Shown one piece after another: positions 46,332 to 57,858 of a stretch of 64,000 nucleotides of DNA. The position numbers were made by a program, and so were the translations under genes. Source of the DNA: Pantoea sp. WMus005. Its GTDB lineage: Bacteria > Pseudomonadota > Gammaproteobacteria > Enterobacterales > Enterobacteriaceae. The notes below the pieces were generated by a model. The model was not told the origin of the DNA, did no database searches, and saw only the letters and a list, made by a program, of their open reading frames with translations. How positions within the stretch are numbered: position 1 is the first letter of the stretch; every line of letters starts with the position of its first letter. Location: NCBI RefSeq assembly GCF_013415305.1, contig NZ_JACBXU010000001.1:1922001-1986000 (forward strand), given 5' to 3'.

Positions 46332-48236
46332 ATGAAATTACAAAGCAACGCCTTTCGCGATTACAGCGCCGAACAGAAACTCTTTGTCCGTCGGGCGTTT
46401 ATTGCCTTCGTCGGTATCTTAATGCTCTCTTCAGTCCTGGTGGTTAACCTTTACCACCTGCAGATTCTTCGCTTTGATGATTACAGTACCCGCTCCAATC
46501 AGAACCGCATTAAACTGGTGCCGGTGGCGCCCAGTCGCGGCATCATTTACGATCGTACCGGCACCCCGCTGGCACTGAACCGCACCATCTATCAGGCAGA
46601 ACTGGTTCCGGAAAAAGTCGATAACCTGCAACAGACGCTGGAAAATTTACGCCCGGTTCTTGAGCTGACGGACGAAGACCTTGAAAACTTCCAGAAAGAG
46701 CGAAAACGCTCGCGTCGTTTCACCTCCATCCCGGTTAAAACCGGTCTGAATGAAGTGCAGGTGGCACGCTTTGCGGTCAATCAGTACCGTTTCCCTGGCG
46801 TGGAAGTGAAAGGTTATCAGCGCCGTTACTATCCTTATGGTGCCACGCTGACGCATGTGGTCGGCTACGTCTCAAAAATCAACGACCGTGACGTTGCACG
46901 CCTCGACAAAGAAGGCATATGGCCGAACTATGCCGCGACGCACGACATCGGCAAGCTGGGGATTGAAGCCTATTACGAGAGTTTGCTGCACGGTAAAACT
47001 GGCTTTGAAGAGGTTGAGGTCAATAACCGTGGCCGCGTCATTCGCCAGCTGCACGAGGAGTCCCCTCAGGCGGGTCGTGATATCTATCTGACGATCGATC
47101 TCAAACTGCAGCAATATGTCGAGACTTTACTGGCGGGCAGCCGCGCAGCTGTGGTGGTCAGCGATCCCCGCACCGGTGAAATTCTCGCCATGGTTTCAAC
47201 GCCGAGCTACGATGCCAACTTATTTGTCGACGGTATTTCCAGTAAGGATTACCGTGGACTGCTGGAAGATGAAAACCGTCCGCTCTACAACCGCGCGATT
47301 CAGGCCGCCTATCCACCTGCTTCGACGGTCAAACCCTATGTGGCCGTCTCTGCGCTGAGCGCGGGTGTGATTAACCGTAATACCAGCCTGTTTGATCCTG
47401 GCTGGTGGCAGCTTCCCGGTTCCGAAAAGCGTTTCCGTGACTGGAAAAAATGGGGCCACGGTCGTCTTAACGTCACCAAAGCGCTGGAAGAATCTGCCGA
47501 CACTTTCTTCTATCAGGTCGCCTACGACATGGGTATTGACCGCCTGTCAGAATGGATGAATAAATTTGGTTATGGCAGCCGTACCGGCATTGATTTACCG
47601 CAGGAGAGCGCCGGTAACATGCCGACCCGCGACTGGAAACTGAAACGCTTTAAAAAGCCATGGTATCAGGGTGATACCATCCCGGTGGGGATCGGACAGG
47701 GTTACTGGACTGCGACCCCGCTGCAGATGAACAAAGCGATGATGATTCTGATCAACGACGGCGTCGTCAAGGTGCCACATATGCTGCGCGCCACCCGTGA
47801 GGGCCGCACGCTGGTGCCCTATCGCCAGGCCACAGCGGCCCCGATTGGTGACATCCATTCTGGCTACTGGGAACTTGCTAAAGATGGCATGTATGGCGTG
47901 GCGAATCGCCCCAACGGCACCGCACACAAGAGCTTTGCAGATGCACCTTATAAAATTGCCGCCAAGTCCGGTACGGCACAGGTCTATGGCCTGAAAGAGA
48001 ACGAAACGTATAACGCCCATAGAATTGCTGAACGATTACGCGACCATAAGTTAATGACCGCGTTTGCCCCTTATGACAAACCTCGGGTGGCTGTGACCAT
48101 TATCCTGGAAAACGGTGGCGCCGGTCCGGCTGTCGGCACCGTGATGCGCCAGATTCTGGATCACATTATGTTGGGTGATAACAATACAGTTCTGCCGGAC
48201 GCCGCCCCTGTGCCGCCCGGTTATGAAGGTGAATAA
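46332..48236 (+). CDS. mrdA: Penicillin-binding protein 2 (transpeptidase)
   Basis: The elongation-specific transpeptidase of the rod complex. It has 634 residues. A single N-terminal anchor (about 22-42) precedes the pedestal domain and the transpeptidase domain. The catalytic SxxK is in [12 protein letters not shown], the SxN-type motif is [10 protein letters not shown] and the third motif is [10 protein letters not shown]. It is followed 2 bp later by mrdB, its glycosyltransferase partner. Confidence 0.98.
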   Translation: MKLQSNAFRDYSAEQKLFVRRAFIAFVGILMLSSVLVVNLYHLQILRFDDYSTRSNQNRIKLVPVAPSRGIIYDRTGTPLALNRTIYQAELVPEKVDNLQQTLENLRPVLELTDEDLENFQKERKRSRRFTSIPVKTGLNEVQVARFAVNQYRFPGVEVKGYQRRYYPYGATLTHVVGYVSKINDRDVARLDKEGIWPNYAATHDIGKLGIEAYYESLLHGKTGFEEVEVNNRGRVIRQLHEESPQAGRDIYLTIDLKLQQYVETLLAGSRAAVVVSDPRTGEILAMVSTPSYDANLFVDGISSKDYRGLLEDENRPLYNRAIQAAYPPASTVKPYVAVSALSAGVINRNTSLFDPGWWQLPGSEKRFRDWKKWGHGRLNVTKALEESADTFFYQVAYDMGIDRLSEWMNKFGYGSRTGIDLPQESAGNMPTRDWKLKRFKKPWYQGDTIPVGIGQGYWTATPLQMNKAMMILINDGVVKVPHMLRATREGRTLVPYRQATAAPIGDIHSGYWELAKDGMYGVANRPNGTAHKSFADAPYKIAAKSGTAQVYGLKENETYNAHRIAERLRDHKLMTAFAPYDKPRVAVTIILENGGAGPAVGTVMRQILDHIMLGDNNTVLPDAAPVPPGYEGE

Positions 48237-48238
48237 AC

Positions 48239-49357
48239 ATGTCGATGCAAGATAGTCCGCAGAAACGATCGATCTGGATGCGCATCCACATCGATCCGAT
48301 GTTTATGCTGATCATCCTCGGGCTGCTGACTTACAGCGCTGTGGTGATCTGGAGTGCCAGTGGACAGGATCCCGGCATGATGGAGCGTAAACTCGGGCAG
48401 ATCGCGATGGGTCTGGTGATCATGATTGTGCTGGCGCAGGTGCCGCCGCGCGTCTATGAAGGCTGGGCGCCCTATCTCTATATTATCTGCGTTATCCTGC
48501 TGGTGGCGGTGGATGCCTTTGGGCAGATCAGTAAAGGTGCACAGCGCTGGCTCGATCTCGGCTTTGTGCGTTTTCAGCCTTCGGAAATAGCCAAGATCGC
48601 GGTGCCGCTGATGGTGGCGCGCTTTATTAACCGCGATGTCTGTCCACCGACGCTGAAAAATACCGGAATTGCGCTGATCCTAATCTTCCTTCCTACCCTG
48701 CTGGTGGCTGCACAGCCCGATCTCGGCACCTCGATTCTGATTGCCGCCTCCGGCCTGTTTGTGCTTTTCCTCTCAGGAATGAGCTGGAAACTGATTAGCG
48801 TGGCGGTGCTGCTGGTCGCCGCCTTTATTCCGATTCTGTGGTTCTTCCTGATGCACGACTATCAGCGCGATCGCGTCATGATGCTGCTCGACCCGGAAAC
48901 GGACCCGCTGGGCGCTGGCTATCACATTATTCAGTCGAAAATCGCCATTGGTTCGGGGGGACTGCGCGGCAAAGGCTGGCTGCAGGGCACCCAGTCTCAG
49001 CTGGAGTTTTTGCCGGAACGTCATACCGATTTTATCTTCGCGGTTCTGGCCGAAGAGTTAGGTCTGGTTGGCGTGCTGCTGCTGCTTGCCCTTTATCTGC
49101 TGCTGATCATGCGGGGACTGGTGGTGGCCGCCCGGGCGCAGACCACTTTTGGCCGCGTCATGGCGGGCGGTTTAATGCTGATTTTATTCGTTTATGTTTT
49201 CGTTAACATTGGCATGGTTAGTGGTATCTTACCGGTAGTTGGCGTGCCGCTGCCGCTGGTCAGTTATGGCGGCTCCGCGCTTATTGTGCTTATGGCGGGA
49301 TTCGGCATTGTGATGTCGATCCACACTCACCGAAAAATGTTATCTAAAAGTGTCTAA
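48239..49357 (+). CDS. mrdB: Peptidoglycan glycosyltransferase RodA (SEDS)
   Basis: Polymerises lipid II in the rod complex with PBP2. It has 372 residues (E. coli 370) and ten membrane segments. SEDS motifs include [43 protein letters not shown] and [12 protein letters not shown]. An alternative ATG lies two codons downstream at 48245. It is immediately after mrdA and 10 bp before rlpA. Confidence 0.97.
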   Translation: MSMQDSPQKRSIWMRIHIDPMFMLIILGLLTYSAVVIWSASGQDPGMMERKLGQIAMGLVIMIVLAQVPPRVYEGWAPYLYIICVILLVAVDAFGQISKGAQRWLDLGFVRFQPSEIAKIAVPLMVARFINRDVCPPTLKNTGIALILIFLPTLLVAAQPDLGTSILIAASGLFVLFLSGMSWKLISVAVLLVAAFIPILWFFLMHDYQRDRVMMLLDPETDPLGAGYHIIQSKIAIGSGGLRGKGWLQGTQSQLEFLPERHTDFIFAVLAEELGLVGVLLLLALYLLLIMRGLVVAARAQTTFGRVMAGGLMLILFVYVFVNIGMVSGILPVVGVPLPLVSYGGSALIVLMAGFGIVMSIHTHRKMLSKSV

Positions 49358-49367
49358 GAGGCTGCAG

Positions 49368-50459
49368 ATGCGTAAGGAATGGCTTGGCGTTGCACTGGCA
49401 TCACTGGTTCTGGCGGCCTGTACCACGCCCGAACCTCAAAATACGGCGCCGCCGCAACCGGCTTACAATGGACCGGTGGTTGAGATTCCAGGCGTTGAGC
49501 CACGTTATGAGCCGATCAATCCGGGCACCAGCCAGGATTACAGCGTTAACGGTAAAAATTACCGCGTTATTAAAGATCCCTCGAACTACAGCGAAGTCGG
49601 CCTGGCTACCTGGTACGGTGAAGAGGCGCAGGGCAACCGCACCGCCACCGGCGAAGCTTACGATCCCGATGCGCTGACTGCTGCTCACCCTACTCTGCCG
49701 CTGCCGAGCTATGTGCGCGTGACCAATATCGCGAATGGCCGTCAGATTGTGGTGCGGGTTAACGATCGCGGTCCCTATACGCCAGGACGCATTATTGACC
49801 TGTCACGGGCTGCCGGTGACCGCCTGAACATCTCCAACAATTCGCGTGTGCGGGTCGACTATATCAAGGTCGCACCAGACGGAACGCTCTCGGGTCCCGG
49901 CACCATCGGAACCGTGGTAGCAAAACAGAGCTACTCTCTGCCGGCCCGCCCGGATCTGAGTGGTGGCGCGGTGATGAACGGCGGCAGCGCAGCGCCATCT
50001 GAACCGCCTGCGCAGAATGTTGAGGCTATCAGCAACAGCACGCTGCAGAGCGGTGACAACATGGGTGCGCCGGTGCAGAGCAGCGGCTTTCTTGGCGCTC
50101 CCCAGCCATTAGCGAACGGCGTGCTGGAAGGTAACGAACCGCCCGCCGCCGCACCTGCCAGTCCCGCACCGGCAGCCAGCACCGCAGCTCCCGTAGCCGC
50201 CGCGCCGGCAGCCAGCGGGGGCACCGCCAGCGGATATGTGGTGCAGGTCGGCGCGCTGAATGATCCGGGGCGTGCCCAGCAGATGATGAAAAGCCTGAGT
50301 CAGCGTTATGGCGTGCCCGGTAAAGTTGAAGACGCGGGCAACAATGTTTACCGCGTTCAGCTTGGCGGTTACGCCTCCCGCACCGAAGCGGCTGCGCTGC
50401 AACAGCGCCTGAGCAGTGAAGGCAAGACGGCTTCATTTATTACGAACACGCGTCGCTGA
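49368..50459 (+). CDS. rlpA: Septal ring lipoprotein RlpA
   Basis: An outer-membrane lipoprotein with a double-psi beta-barrel that acts as a lytic transglycosylase in some species, and a SPOR domain that binds denuded glycan at the septum. Starting at [19 protein letters not shown] (lipobox LAAC) gives 363 residues. A frame from 49350 would add six residues ahead of the signal peptide. The barrel (about 75-180) includes GLATWYG and [17 protein letters not shown]. An Ala/Pro-rich linker (about 245-290) precedes the SPOR domain. Unlike E. coli RlpA (GLAAIYDAEP), the catalytic-type sequence [17 protein letters not shown] is kept. Confidence 0.95.
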   Translation: MRKEWLGVALASLVLAACTTPEPQNTAPPQPAYNGPVVEIPGVEPRYEPINPGTSQDYSVNGKNYRVIKDPSNYSEVGLATWYGEEAQGNRTATGEAYDPDALTAAHPTLPLPSYVRVTNIANGRQIVVRVNDRGPYTPGRIIDLSRAAGDRLNISNNSRVRVDYIKVAPDGTLSGPGTIGTVVAKQSYSLPARPDLSGGAVMNGGSAAPSEPPAQNVEAISNSTLQSGDNMGAPVQSSGFLGAPQPLANGVLEGNEPPAAAPASPAPAASTAAPVAAAPAASGGTASGYVVQVGALNDPGRAQQMMKSLSQRYGVPGKVEDAGNNVYRVQLGGYASRTEAAALQQRLSSEGKTASFITNTRR

Positions 50460-50590
50460 AGCGCTTATCAGACGGCTGTACGTTAAGCCTGCTAACAACC
50501 CAATCATCATGCGCGGTGCGAGATAATCTGGCATTGGGTATGATGAGTGACATTTTTAACCTCAAACTCACGGATGTTGTAGTCCTACAC

Positions 50591-51802
50591 ATGAACACGC
50601 TGAAATCATCTCGTTTGCTGAAACGCCTGACAGTGGGATCACTGATCGCTTTTTCTCTCAGCCATGCTGCTATTGCTGATGACGTCAACCTCAAGACCAT
50701 GATTCCGGGCGTGCCGGACATTGATGCCGAAGCGTATGTCCTTATCGACTACAACTCAGGCAAAGTGCTGGCAGAGAAAAACGCCGATGCACGCCGCGAT
50801 CCTGCCAGTCTGACCAAGATGATGACCAGTTATGTCATTGGTCAGGCCGTTAAAGCGGGCAAGATTCATCAGGACGATTTAGTCACCGTCGGCCCGGATG
50901 CCTGGGCGACCGGCAATCCGGTGTTCAAAGGCTCCTCACTGATGTTCCTGAAGCCAGGCGACCGCGTTCCGGTTTCTCAGCTGACTCGTGGGATAGTCCT
51001 GCAGTCTGGTAACGACGCCTGTGTTGCGATGGCTGACTATGTCGCCGGCAGCCAGGATGCATTTGTTAACCTGATGAATAACTACGTTAAAGCGATTGGC
51101 CTGCAGAATACCCACTTCGGGACCGTGCATGGGCTGGACGCTGAAGGTCAGTACAGCTCAGCGCGCGACATGGCGCTGATCGGCCAGGCGCTGATCCGCG
51201 ATGTGCCGGAAGAGTATGCTGTTTATAAAGAGAAAGAGTTCACCTTCAACAATATTCGTCAGATGAACCGTAATGGTCTGCTGTGGGATACCAACCTGAA
51301 CGTGGACGGGATCAAAACGGGTCATACTAACTCCGCTGGTTACAATCTGGTGGCGTCAGCGACCGAAGGCCAGATGCGCCTGATCTCCGCTGTGATGGGC
51401 GGTCATACCTATAAAGGCCGTGAAACCGAGAGCAAGAAACTGCTCACCTGGGGCTTCCGTTTCTTTGAAACTGTTGCGCCACTGAAAGCGGGCAAAGAGT
51501 TCGCTTCTGAGCCAGTCTGGTTTGGTGATAATGACCGTGTGCAGCTGGGCGTGGAAAAAGATGCTTACCTGACCATTCCACGTGGCCGCATGAAAGATCT
51601 GAAAGCCAGCTATGTGCTGACCAACACAGAACTGCATGCTCCGCTGAAGAAAAACCAGGTCGTCGGCAGCATCAACTTCCAGCTGGATGGCAAAACTATC
51701 GAACAACGTCCACTGGTGGTGCTGAACGAAGTCTCTGAGGGTGGTTTCTTTGGCCGTATCGTTGATTACATCAAGCTGATGTTCCATCACTGGTTCGGTT
51801 AA
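50591..51802 (+). CDS. dacA: D-alanyl-D-alanine carboxypeptidase (PBP5)
   Basis: Trims the terminal D-Ala of peptidoglycan pentapeptides in the periplasm. The start at [18 protein letters not shown] gives 403 residues, the E. coli length, and a signal peptide ending AIA. A frame from 50516 would extend it by 25 unrelated residues. The motifs are SLTK (PASLTKMM), SGN (LQSGNDAC) and KTG (DGIKTGHT). The C-terminal amphipathic anchor is [18 protein letters not shown]. No strong ribosome binding site is visible before the ATG. A small TGTAG/CTACA repeat is there instead. Confidence 0.97.
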   Translation: MNTLKSSRLLKRLTVGSLIAFSLSHAAIADDVNLKTMIPGVPDIDAEAYVLIDYNSGKVLAEKNADARRDPASLTKMMTSYVIGQAVKAGKIHQDDLVTVGPDAWATGNPVFKGSSLMFLKPGDRVPVSQLTRGIVLQSGNDACVAMADYVAGSQDAFVNLMNNYVKAIGLQNTHFGTVHGLDAEGQYSSARDMALIGQALIRDVPEEYAVYKEKEFTFNNIRQMNRNGLLWDTNLNVDGIKTGHTNSAGYNLVASATEGQMRLISAVMGGHTYKGRETESKKLLTWGFRFFETVAPLKAGKEFASEPVWFGDNDRVQLGVEKDAYLTIPRGRMKDLKASYVLTNTELHAPLKKNQVVGSINFQLDGKTIEQRPLVVLNEVSEGGFFGRIVDYIKLMFHHWFG

Positions 51803-51857
51803 GCGCAACGGGTGATTGAAAAATCACCCCTTCGCCCCCATTACACGATATTATGAT

Positions 51858-51886
51858 GCTCCCGCTCAGGCGGGAGCCTGTTTTTT
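51858..51886 (+). terminator. Terminator between dacA and ybeD
   Basis: GCTCCCGC/GGCGGGAGC-type stem (51858-51865 with 51870-51877), then CTG and six T. A second hairpin without T-run (GGGTGATT/AATCACCC, 51810-51829) lies just after the dacA stop. Confidence 0.8.
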
Positions 51887-51902
51887 ATGCACCGGAGTTA
51901 AT

Positions 51903-52166
51903 ATGAAAACCAAACTGAATGAGCTGCTCGAATTTCCTACCCCATTTACCTACAAAGTAATGGGTCTGGCGCAACCGGAGCTGGTTGATCAAGTGGTTGA
52001 AGTGGTGCAACGTCATGCGCCCGGCGACTACAGCCCTGAAGTTAAGCCGAGCAGCAAAGGCAACTATCACTCCGTAAACATCACTATCACCGCCACCCAT
52101 ATCGAACAGGTCGAACGCCTGTATGAAGAGCTGGGCAACATCGAAATTGTGCGGATGGTCCTGTAA
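51903..52166 (+). CDS. ybeD: DUF493 family protein YbeD
   Basis: 87 residues from the ATG at 51903 ([21 protein letters not shown]), the E. coli length, with GGAG upstream. A frame from 51816 would start inside the dacA hairpin. It has an ACT-like ferredoxin fold in the E. coli structure. The function is not settled. It is conserved upstream of lipB, which suggests a link to lipoylation, though this is inference. Confidence 0.93.
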   Translation: MKTKLNELLEFPTPFTYKVMGLAQPELVDQVVEVVQRHAPGDYSPEVKPSSKGNYHSVNITITATHIEQVERLYEELGNIEIVRMVL

Positions 52167-52246
52167 TTTACGCGTCGGCAAGGCGCCTTTGCCTGACGGT
52201 TTGCCGACATCATCCTTAGCGTTATTTCCTTTAGCGGGCCATCGTT

Positions 52247-52906
52247 TTGTCAGTTGAAACCCTCTTTATCCGTCAGTCCGGTCTGTGCGACTGGCAATCT
52301 GTCTCCGACGCCATGCATCACTACACCGACCAGCGCGACGACCAGAGTCGTGACGAAATCTGGCTGGTCGAGCATCCGCCAGTCTTTACTCAGGGTCAGG
52401 CGGGAAAAGCGGAGCATCTGCTGATGCCGGGCGATATTCCGGTGGTGCAGAGCGATCGTGGCGGTCAGGTCACCTATCACGGTCCGGGACAACAGGTGAT
52501 GTACGTCCTGATCGATGTGAAACGCCGTAAGCTCGGCGTTCGCCAGCTGGTGACCATTCTGGAAGAGACGGTGATCGCTACGCTGGCAGAGTTCGGCGTC
52601 AGCGCCCGCGCCCGCGCAGATGCACCTGGCGTCTATGTCGGGGAAGAGAAAATCTGCTCACTGGGATTGCGTATCCGTAAAGGTTGCTCGTTTCACGGTC
52701 TGGCGCTGAATGTGGCCATGGATTTGTCACCTTTCCTGCGCATTAATCCCTGTGGTTACGCCGGGATGAGCATGACCCAGTTGAAAAATTTTCAGCCAGA
52801 GGTGACGACGAAGCAGGTACGCTCTCCGCTGGTCAGCGCCTTTGCACGGCTGTCAGGTTATGAAAATGTTGAATGGGTATCAGACGATATCCCTGTTAAG
52901 CCTTAA
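52247..52906 (+). CDS. lipB: Octanoyl-ACP:protein N-octanoyltransferase LipB
   Basis: Transfers octanoate from acyl carrier protein to lipoyl domains, before LipA inserts sulfur. It has 219 residues and a TTG start, as I recall for E. coli. Motifs are [13 protein letters not shown], the catalytic Lys in [12 protein letters not shown] and the catalytic Cys in [10 protein letters not shown]. The N-terminal residues are variable in the family, so the start is less certain than the identity. Confidence 0.95.
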   Translation: MSVETLFIRQSGLCDWQSVSDAMHHYTDQRDDQSRDEIWLVEHPPVFTQGQAGKAEHLLMPGDIPVVQSDRGGQVTYHGPGQQVMYVLIDVKRRKLGVRQLVTILEETVIATLAEFGVSARARADAPGVYVGEEKICSLGLRIRKGCSFHGLALNVAMDLSPFLRINPCGYAGMSMTQLKNFQPEVTTKQVRSPLVSAFARLSGYENVEWVSDDIPVKP

Positions 52907-53006
52907 CGCAGAATGCGAATTTACAAATATGTAACGTATACGTGCTGACTGTGGCTGATTCACAGGCGATGTGATGATATAATTTTTGCACTTTTTTCAA
53001 ATAAAG

Positions 53007-53046
53007 TTGAAAGCCCTCTTCCCGGTTTGATTGGGAACGCTTTCAA
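53007..53046. other. Stem-loop in the lipA leader
   Basis: TTGAAAGC (53007-53014) pairs with GCTTTCAA (53039-53046), with an inner TTCCC/GGGAA pair (53019-53023 with 53033-53037). It lies 29 bp before the lipA ATG with no T-run, so it is probably part of the lipA 5' leader rather than a terminator. Confidence 0.5.
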
Positions 53047-53075
53047 ATCGCAATCCGACCGGAACCTGCTGATTT

Positions 53076-54041
53076 ATGAGTAAACCAATTCAGATGGAAC
53101 GCGGCGTCAAATATCGTGACGCAGACAAAATGGCGCTGATCCCGGTGAAAACTGTGGCTGTTGAACGGCAGGAGATGTTGCGTAAGCCGGAATGGATGAA
53201 AATCAAGCTGCCAGCCGACTCCAGTCGTATTCAGGGCATTAAAGCCGCGATGCGTAAAAACGGACTGCACTCAGTCTGTGAAGAGGCGTCCTGCCCTAAC
53301 CTCGCCGAATGCTTCAACCACGGCACCGCCACCTTTATGATACTTGGCGCAATCTGCACCCGTCGTTGTCCGTTCTGCGATGTGGCACATGGCCGTCCCA
53401 ACGCGCCTGATGCTAACGAACCTGCAAAACTGGCGCAGACGATTGCCGATATGGGCCTGCGTTACGTCGTTATCACCTCGGTTGACCGCGATGATTTGCG
53501 TGATGGTGGTGCGCAGCACTTTGCCGACTGCATTAGTGCGATTCGTGAAAAAAACCCTACGATCAAAATTGAAACACTGGTGCCGGACTTCCGTGGCCGT
53601 ATGGATCGCGCGCTGGAGATTCTCACCGCGACGCCACCAGATGTGTTTAACCACAATCTGGAAAACGTACCGCGTGTCTACCGCCAGGTGCGTCCGGGCG
53701 CTAACTACGAGTGGTCACTGAAATTGCTGGAGCGTTTCAAAGAAGCGCATCCGCATATTCCGACCAAATCGGGTCTGATGGTTGGCCTGGGTGAAACCAA
53801 CGCCGAAATCGTTGAAGTGATGCGCGATCTCCGTCGCCATGGTGTCACCATGCTGACGCTGGGCCAGTATCTGCAGCCGAGCCGTCACCACCTGCCGGTT
53901 CAGCGCTACGTCAGCCCGGCTGAGTTCGATGAGATGAAAGAAGAAGCGATGGCGATGGGCTTCACCCATGCCGCGTGCGGTCCGTTTGTCCGCTCTTCCT
54001 ATCATGCGGATATGCAGGCTAAAGGCGAAGAAGTGAAATAA
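53076..54041 (+). CDS. lipA: Lipoyl synthase LipA
   Basis: A radical SAM enzyme that inserts two sulfurs into octanoylated lipoyl domains. It has 321 residues, the E. coli length. The auxiliary cluster cysteines are [12 protein letters not shown] (donor of the sulfur), and the SAM cluster is CTRRCPFC. The C-terminal RSSYHAD serine ligand of the auxiliary cluster is present. The E. coli ybeF gene between lipB and lipA is absent. It ends at a terminator shared with tatE. Confidence 0.98.
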   Translation: MSKPIQMERGVKYRDADKMALIPVKTVAVERQEMLRKPEWMKIKLPADSSRIQGIKAAMRKNGLHSVCEEASCPNLAECFNHGTATFMILGAICTRRCPFCDVAHGRPNAPDANEPAKLAQTIADMGLRYVVITSVDRDDLRDGGAQHFADCISAIREKNPTIKIETLVPDFRGRMDRALEILTATPPDVFNHNLENVPRVYRQVRPGANYEWSLKLLERFKEAHPHIPTKSGLMVGLGETNAEIVEVMRDLRRHGVTMLTLGQYLQPSRHHLPVQRYVSPAEFDEMKEEAMAMGFTHAACGPFVRSSYHADMQAKGEEVK

Positions 54042-54073
54042 GCACGAGAATACGTCGTGACACCTGAAAAACA

Positions 54074-54105
54074 AAAAACCAGACTGGAAACAGCCTGGTT
54101 TTTTT
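54074..54105. terminator. Bidirectional terminator between lipA and tatE
   Basis: AACCAG-A-CTG / CAG-C-CTGGTT with a GAAA loop (54077-54100), an A-run before it and T-run after it. Confidence 0.82.
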
Positions 54106-54153
54106 ATGGGTGTCTGAAATAAAAAGTAACAGTTATTTGCAGCAAATAACCGA

Positions 54154-54357
54154 TTAATCTTTATGAACGACGCGTTCTGCCGGCACGTCTTCAGCCGTTG
54201 TTCGGGTTGCACTGGTATCTTCGTCTTTCATGGCTTTTTTAAAGCCTTTAATCGCGGAGCCCAGATCGCCGCCCAGTGAGCGCAACTTGTTGGTACCAAA
54301 AAGCAGTACGATAAGCGCACCGATAATCAGCAGCTTGGCAATACTGATACCTTCCAT
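54154..54357 (-). CDS. tatE: Twin-arginine translocase subunit TatE
   Basis: A 67-residue membrane protein of the TatA/E family: one N-terminal helix ([18 protein letters not shown]), a hinge at FG, then an amphipathic helix ([15 protein letters not shown]) and an acidic tail ending VVHKD. Its length, and its location beside lipA as in E. coli, indicate TatE rather than TatA of the tatABC operon. It supports export of folded proteins. Confidence 0.95.
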   Translation of the reverse strand: MEGISIAKLLIIGALIVLLFGTNKLRSLGGDLGSAIKGFKKAMKDEDTSATRTTAEDVPAERVVHKD

Positions 54358-54449
54358 ATTTAACCTTTCAACTTAATCGAATCACGGTGACTGTTATTTA
54401 CGCGCAGTTTGCCTGTAGCGACAAGTGGAATCTGTAACAGAGTAAGATC

Positions 54450-55216
<767 letters not shown>

Positions 55217-55220
<4 letters not shown>

Positions 55221-56161
55221 TGTTCCTCCTGCTGGGGTTGCGCGTGAGCCACGACGGCGGCGCGTCTGGAGACGCTGGCCACCCGGCGGGTACCACGCGC
55301 GTAATAGCGCTCGATAGCGGACTGGCCCAGATTGAGGATCGAGGTGATCAGCAGATACCAGATCACCGCCACCATCAGCATCGGGATGATCTCGAAGGTA
55401 CGGTTGTAGATCGCCTGCACCGAGTAGAGTAGATCGCCCATTGCGATCACGCTGACCAGCGACGTCGCCTTGATCATGCTGATCAACTGGTTGCCGGTGG
55501 GTGGAATAATTGACCGCATCGCCTGCGGAATAATGATGCGTCGCAGCGCCCGCGACCGGCTCATGCCAAAGGCCTGTGTGGTCTCCACCTGACCGTTATC
55601 CACCGACAACAGACCGGCGCGAATAATTTCCGCCATATAGGCTGCTTCATTCAGCGCCAGCCCGGCAATAGCGGCCGTCAGCGGCGTAATCAGATCGTTG
55701 GTATTCCAGCTGGCCAGTGTGATGTCGGTCCATGGCAGTGTCAGCGACAGCGCGGGAAACAGCGTGGAGAGGTTGTACCAGAAGATCAGCTGAACCAGCA
55801 GGGGCGTTCCCCGGAAGAACCAGATATAGAGCCCGGCAACACCGCGCAGCAGTCGGTTCTCAGAGAGTCGCCACACGCCCAGCAGCAGTCCCAGCAACGT
55901 GCCGAGCACCATCGACACCACTGTCAGCCCCAGGGTGACCTGTAACCCTTTGAGTACAGATTCTTCGGTAAACCACTTAAGCACCACCTGCCATTCAAAG
56001 TTCGGATTGCTCGCCACCAGCCACAGCAGATTCGAGCCGATTACCAGCACCACAATCCAGCTGATCCAGCGGCCGTAAGTGGGCGCGCTACGGGCGAAGG
56101 CCACATCGCGCAACTGCGCCTCGCCACTATTATCGCGGTGCAGATGGCGAGACGGGCTCAT
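55217..56161 (-). CDS. Polar amino acid-type ABC transporter, permease
   Basis: 314 residues, longer than GltJ/GltK because of about 30 extra N-terminal residues and a basic, Ala/Gln-rich tail. There are about six membrane segments. The HisM/GlnP EAA loop is [13 protein letters not shown]...[20 protein letters not shown] single permease gene implies a homodimer channel. It overlaps both neighbours by 4 bp. Confidence 0.92.
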
Positions 56162-57045
56162 TTGCTGGCCTCTTTCGCCAGATTCAGCCCAGGTGCTGTG
56201 GTCATGTTGCCCTCAAGCTGCCACTTTTTCATGATCGCCGCATAAGTCCCGTTTTGATAGAGCGCTTTGTAGGCATCAAGCATGACCTGACCCAGCGGCG
56301 AGCCTTTCGGCACCACCGTGCCCTGGAAAATATCACCAAAGCCGTTTTTCTGCCCTTTGCCCGCCAGCTCAAGTTGCCCCTTCGCCTGATTAACAAAGTA
56401 AGTCAGCGGAGCCTGTGATGAGAAGAACGCATCGGAGCGTTTAGAGCGTACTGCCAGAATTGATGAGGGCTGATCGGTAAAGGCCTGCACTGTTACAGCC
56501 GGTTTCCCGTCGGCCACACACCGGGCTGACTGCTTGCGGATAACCTGTTCCGCAGAACCGGCGGCCATGACGGCAATGCGCTTGCCGCAGGTGTCGTCCA
56601 GCTGATTGATTCTGGCCGGATTGCCCTTCTGCACGCCGAACACCACAAACTCCTGCACAAAATCGATAAAATCCACTTTCTGCTGGCGGTCCGGATAATC
56701 ACCAATCGGACCAATCGCCAGCTGATAACGACCCGCATCAATGCCGGTGAGTACGCCTGATAAACCACTCACCGTCGCATGCTCGATCTTCACACCCAGC
56801 AGCTGTGCCAGCGCGGTCGTTAACTCTGCCGAAGCCCCCTCCATTGAGTGCGGGCCATTCACAATTTCATAGGGCGGAAATGAGCCGTTATTCACTGAAA
56901 TCATTTTGCCCGATTTTTTGATCTCATCCGGCAGCCTGTCATGCAAGGCCTGGTCAACTTTTTGCACCGGAATAGCGTCGGCAGCCTGCGCCAGGGATGC
57001 AGTCAGCCCCAGCGCCACGATTAAGGCGGTTGCTCTCTTCGTCAT
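56158..57045 (-). CDS. ABC transporter substrate-binding protein (SBP family 3)
   Basis: 295 residues with a signal peptide (MTKRATALIVALGLTASLAQA, cleavage before AD). The family 3 layout is clear: GSFPPYEIVNG at the ligand mouth, then GIDAGRYQLAIGPIGDYPDRQQKVDF, and KKWQLEGN near the end. Two cysteines (DDTCGKRIA and SARCVADG) could form a disulfide. Specificity cannot be read from the sequence. It lies 21 bp after the nitrilase gene. Confidence 0.9.
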   Translation of the reverse strand: MTKRATALIVALGLTASLAQAADAIPVQKVDQALHDRLPDEIKKSGKMISVNNGSFPPYEIVNGPHSMEGASAELTTALAQLLGVKIEHATVSGLSGVLTGIDAGRYQLAIGPIGDYPDRQQKVDFIDFVQEFVVFGVQKGNPARINQLDDTCGKRIAVMAAGSAEQVIRKQSARCVADGKPAVTVQAFTDQPSSILAVRSKRSDAFFSSQAPLTYFVNQAKGQLELAGKGQKNGFGDIFQGTVVPKGSPLGQVMLDAYKALYQNGTYAAIMKKWQLEGNMTTAPGLNLAKEASK

Positions 57046-57066
57046 AATGGATTCCTGGTCAGCAGT

Positions 57067-57858
57067 TTAGTTGAGTTCAGGGCGGGCAAAGCGCCGGTTT
57101 TCCAGTACCGGTAGCACCCGGCGGGCATAGGCGACGCGCTCAGGATCGAGATCGGCAAACAGCAGCGCGGGCGATTCAGCCGCATTCGCCACCGCCACGC
57201 CCAGCGGATCGACCACCAGACTGTTGCCGATATTGCGCGGGCCACACTCCCCCACCGCCACCATATAGCAGGTGTTCTCCAGCGCGCGGGCGCGGGTCAG
57301 CAGTTCCCAGTGCATCTCTTTCAGCGGACCTTTAACCCAGGCGGCAGGCAGGACCAGGACGTCTGCACCATCCAGCACCAGCCGACGCGCCAGCTCCGGG
57401 AAGCGCACGTCATAGCAGGTCATTAATCCGACTTTCATACCCGCGACTTCAACCAGCGGCGGAATGACGTGGCCCGGATTGACCCGCTGCGACTCCTGCA
57501 TCGCAAAGGCATCGTACAGATGCAGTTTTTCATAGGCGGCGATGATCTCACCGTTGCGGATCGCCACCAGCACGTTGAGCGCTTTTTGCTCGCCAGTGGG
57601 AACATGTACGCTCATCATAGTGGTCAGCGCAGTGTGCTTGCTGGCGGTCAGCAACTGACGCAGAAAAGGGCCATCCAGTGGCTGCGCCGCCTTCAGCACT
57701 AAATCGGGGTCGGCTATATCACGTGCCAGCACCCCTTCCGGCAGTACCAGCAGATCGGCGCCACCCTCTGTTGCCCGCTGCATTAAGTCCAGACAGATAC
57801 GGGCGTTCTCCTGCCATTCGCGGCTCACCGCAAATTGTCCCAGTGCCACTTTCATCAT
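57067..57858 (-). CDS. ybeM: Nitrilase-superfamily C-N hydrolase, YbeM type (deaminated glutathione amidase)
   Basis: 263 residues and very close to E. coli YbeM, of the family shown to hydrolyse deaminated glutathione (Nit1 activity). The Glu-Lys-Cys triad is visible: Glu in LVLPEGVLA, Lys in YEKLHLYDAF and Cys in GLMTCYDVRFPELAR. E. coli also has ybeM next to tatE, but here three ABC genes lie between them and a binding-protein-like gene precedes it with 4-bp overlap. The start could be either of two adjacent ATG codons. The context suggests its substrate, or a precursor, may be imported. Confidence 0.88.
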   Translation of the reverse strand: MMKVALGQFAVSREWQENARICLDLMQRATEGGADLLVLPEGVLARDIADPDLVLKAAQPLDGPFLRQLLTASKHTALTTMMSVHVPTGEQKALNVLVAIRNGEIIAAYEKLHLYDAFAMQESQRVNPGHVIPPLVEVAGMKVGLMTCYDVRFPELARRLVLDGADVLVLPAAWVKGPLKEMHWELLTRARALENTCYMVAVGECGPRNIGNSLVVDPLGVAVANAAESPALLFADLDPERVAYARRVLPVLENRRFARPELN

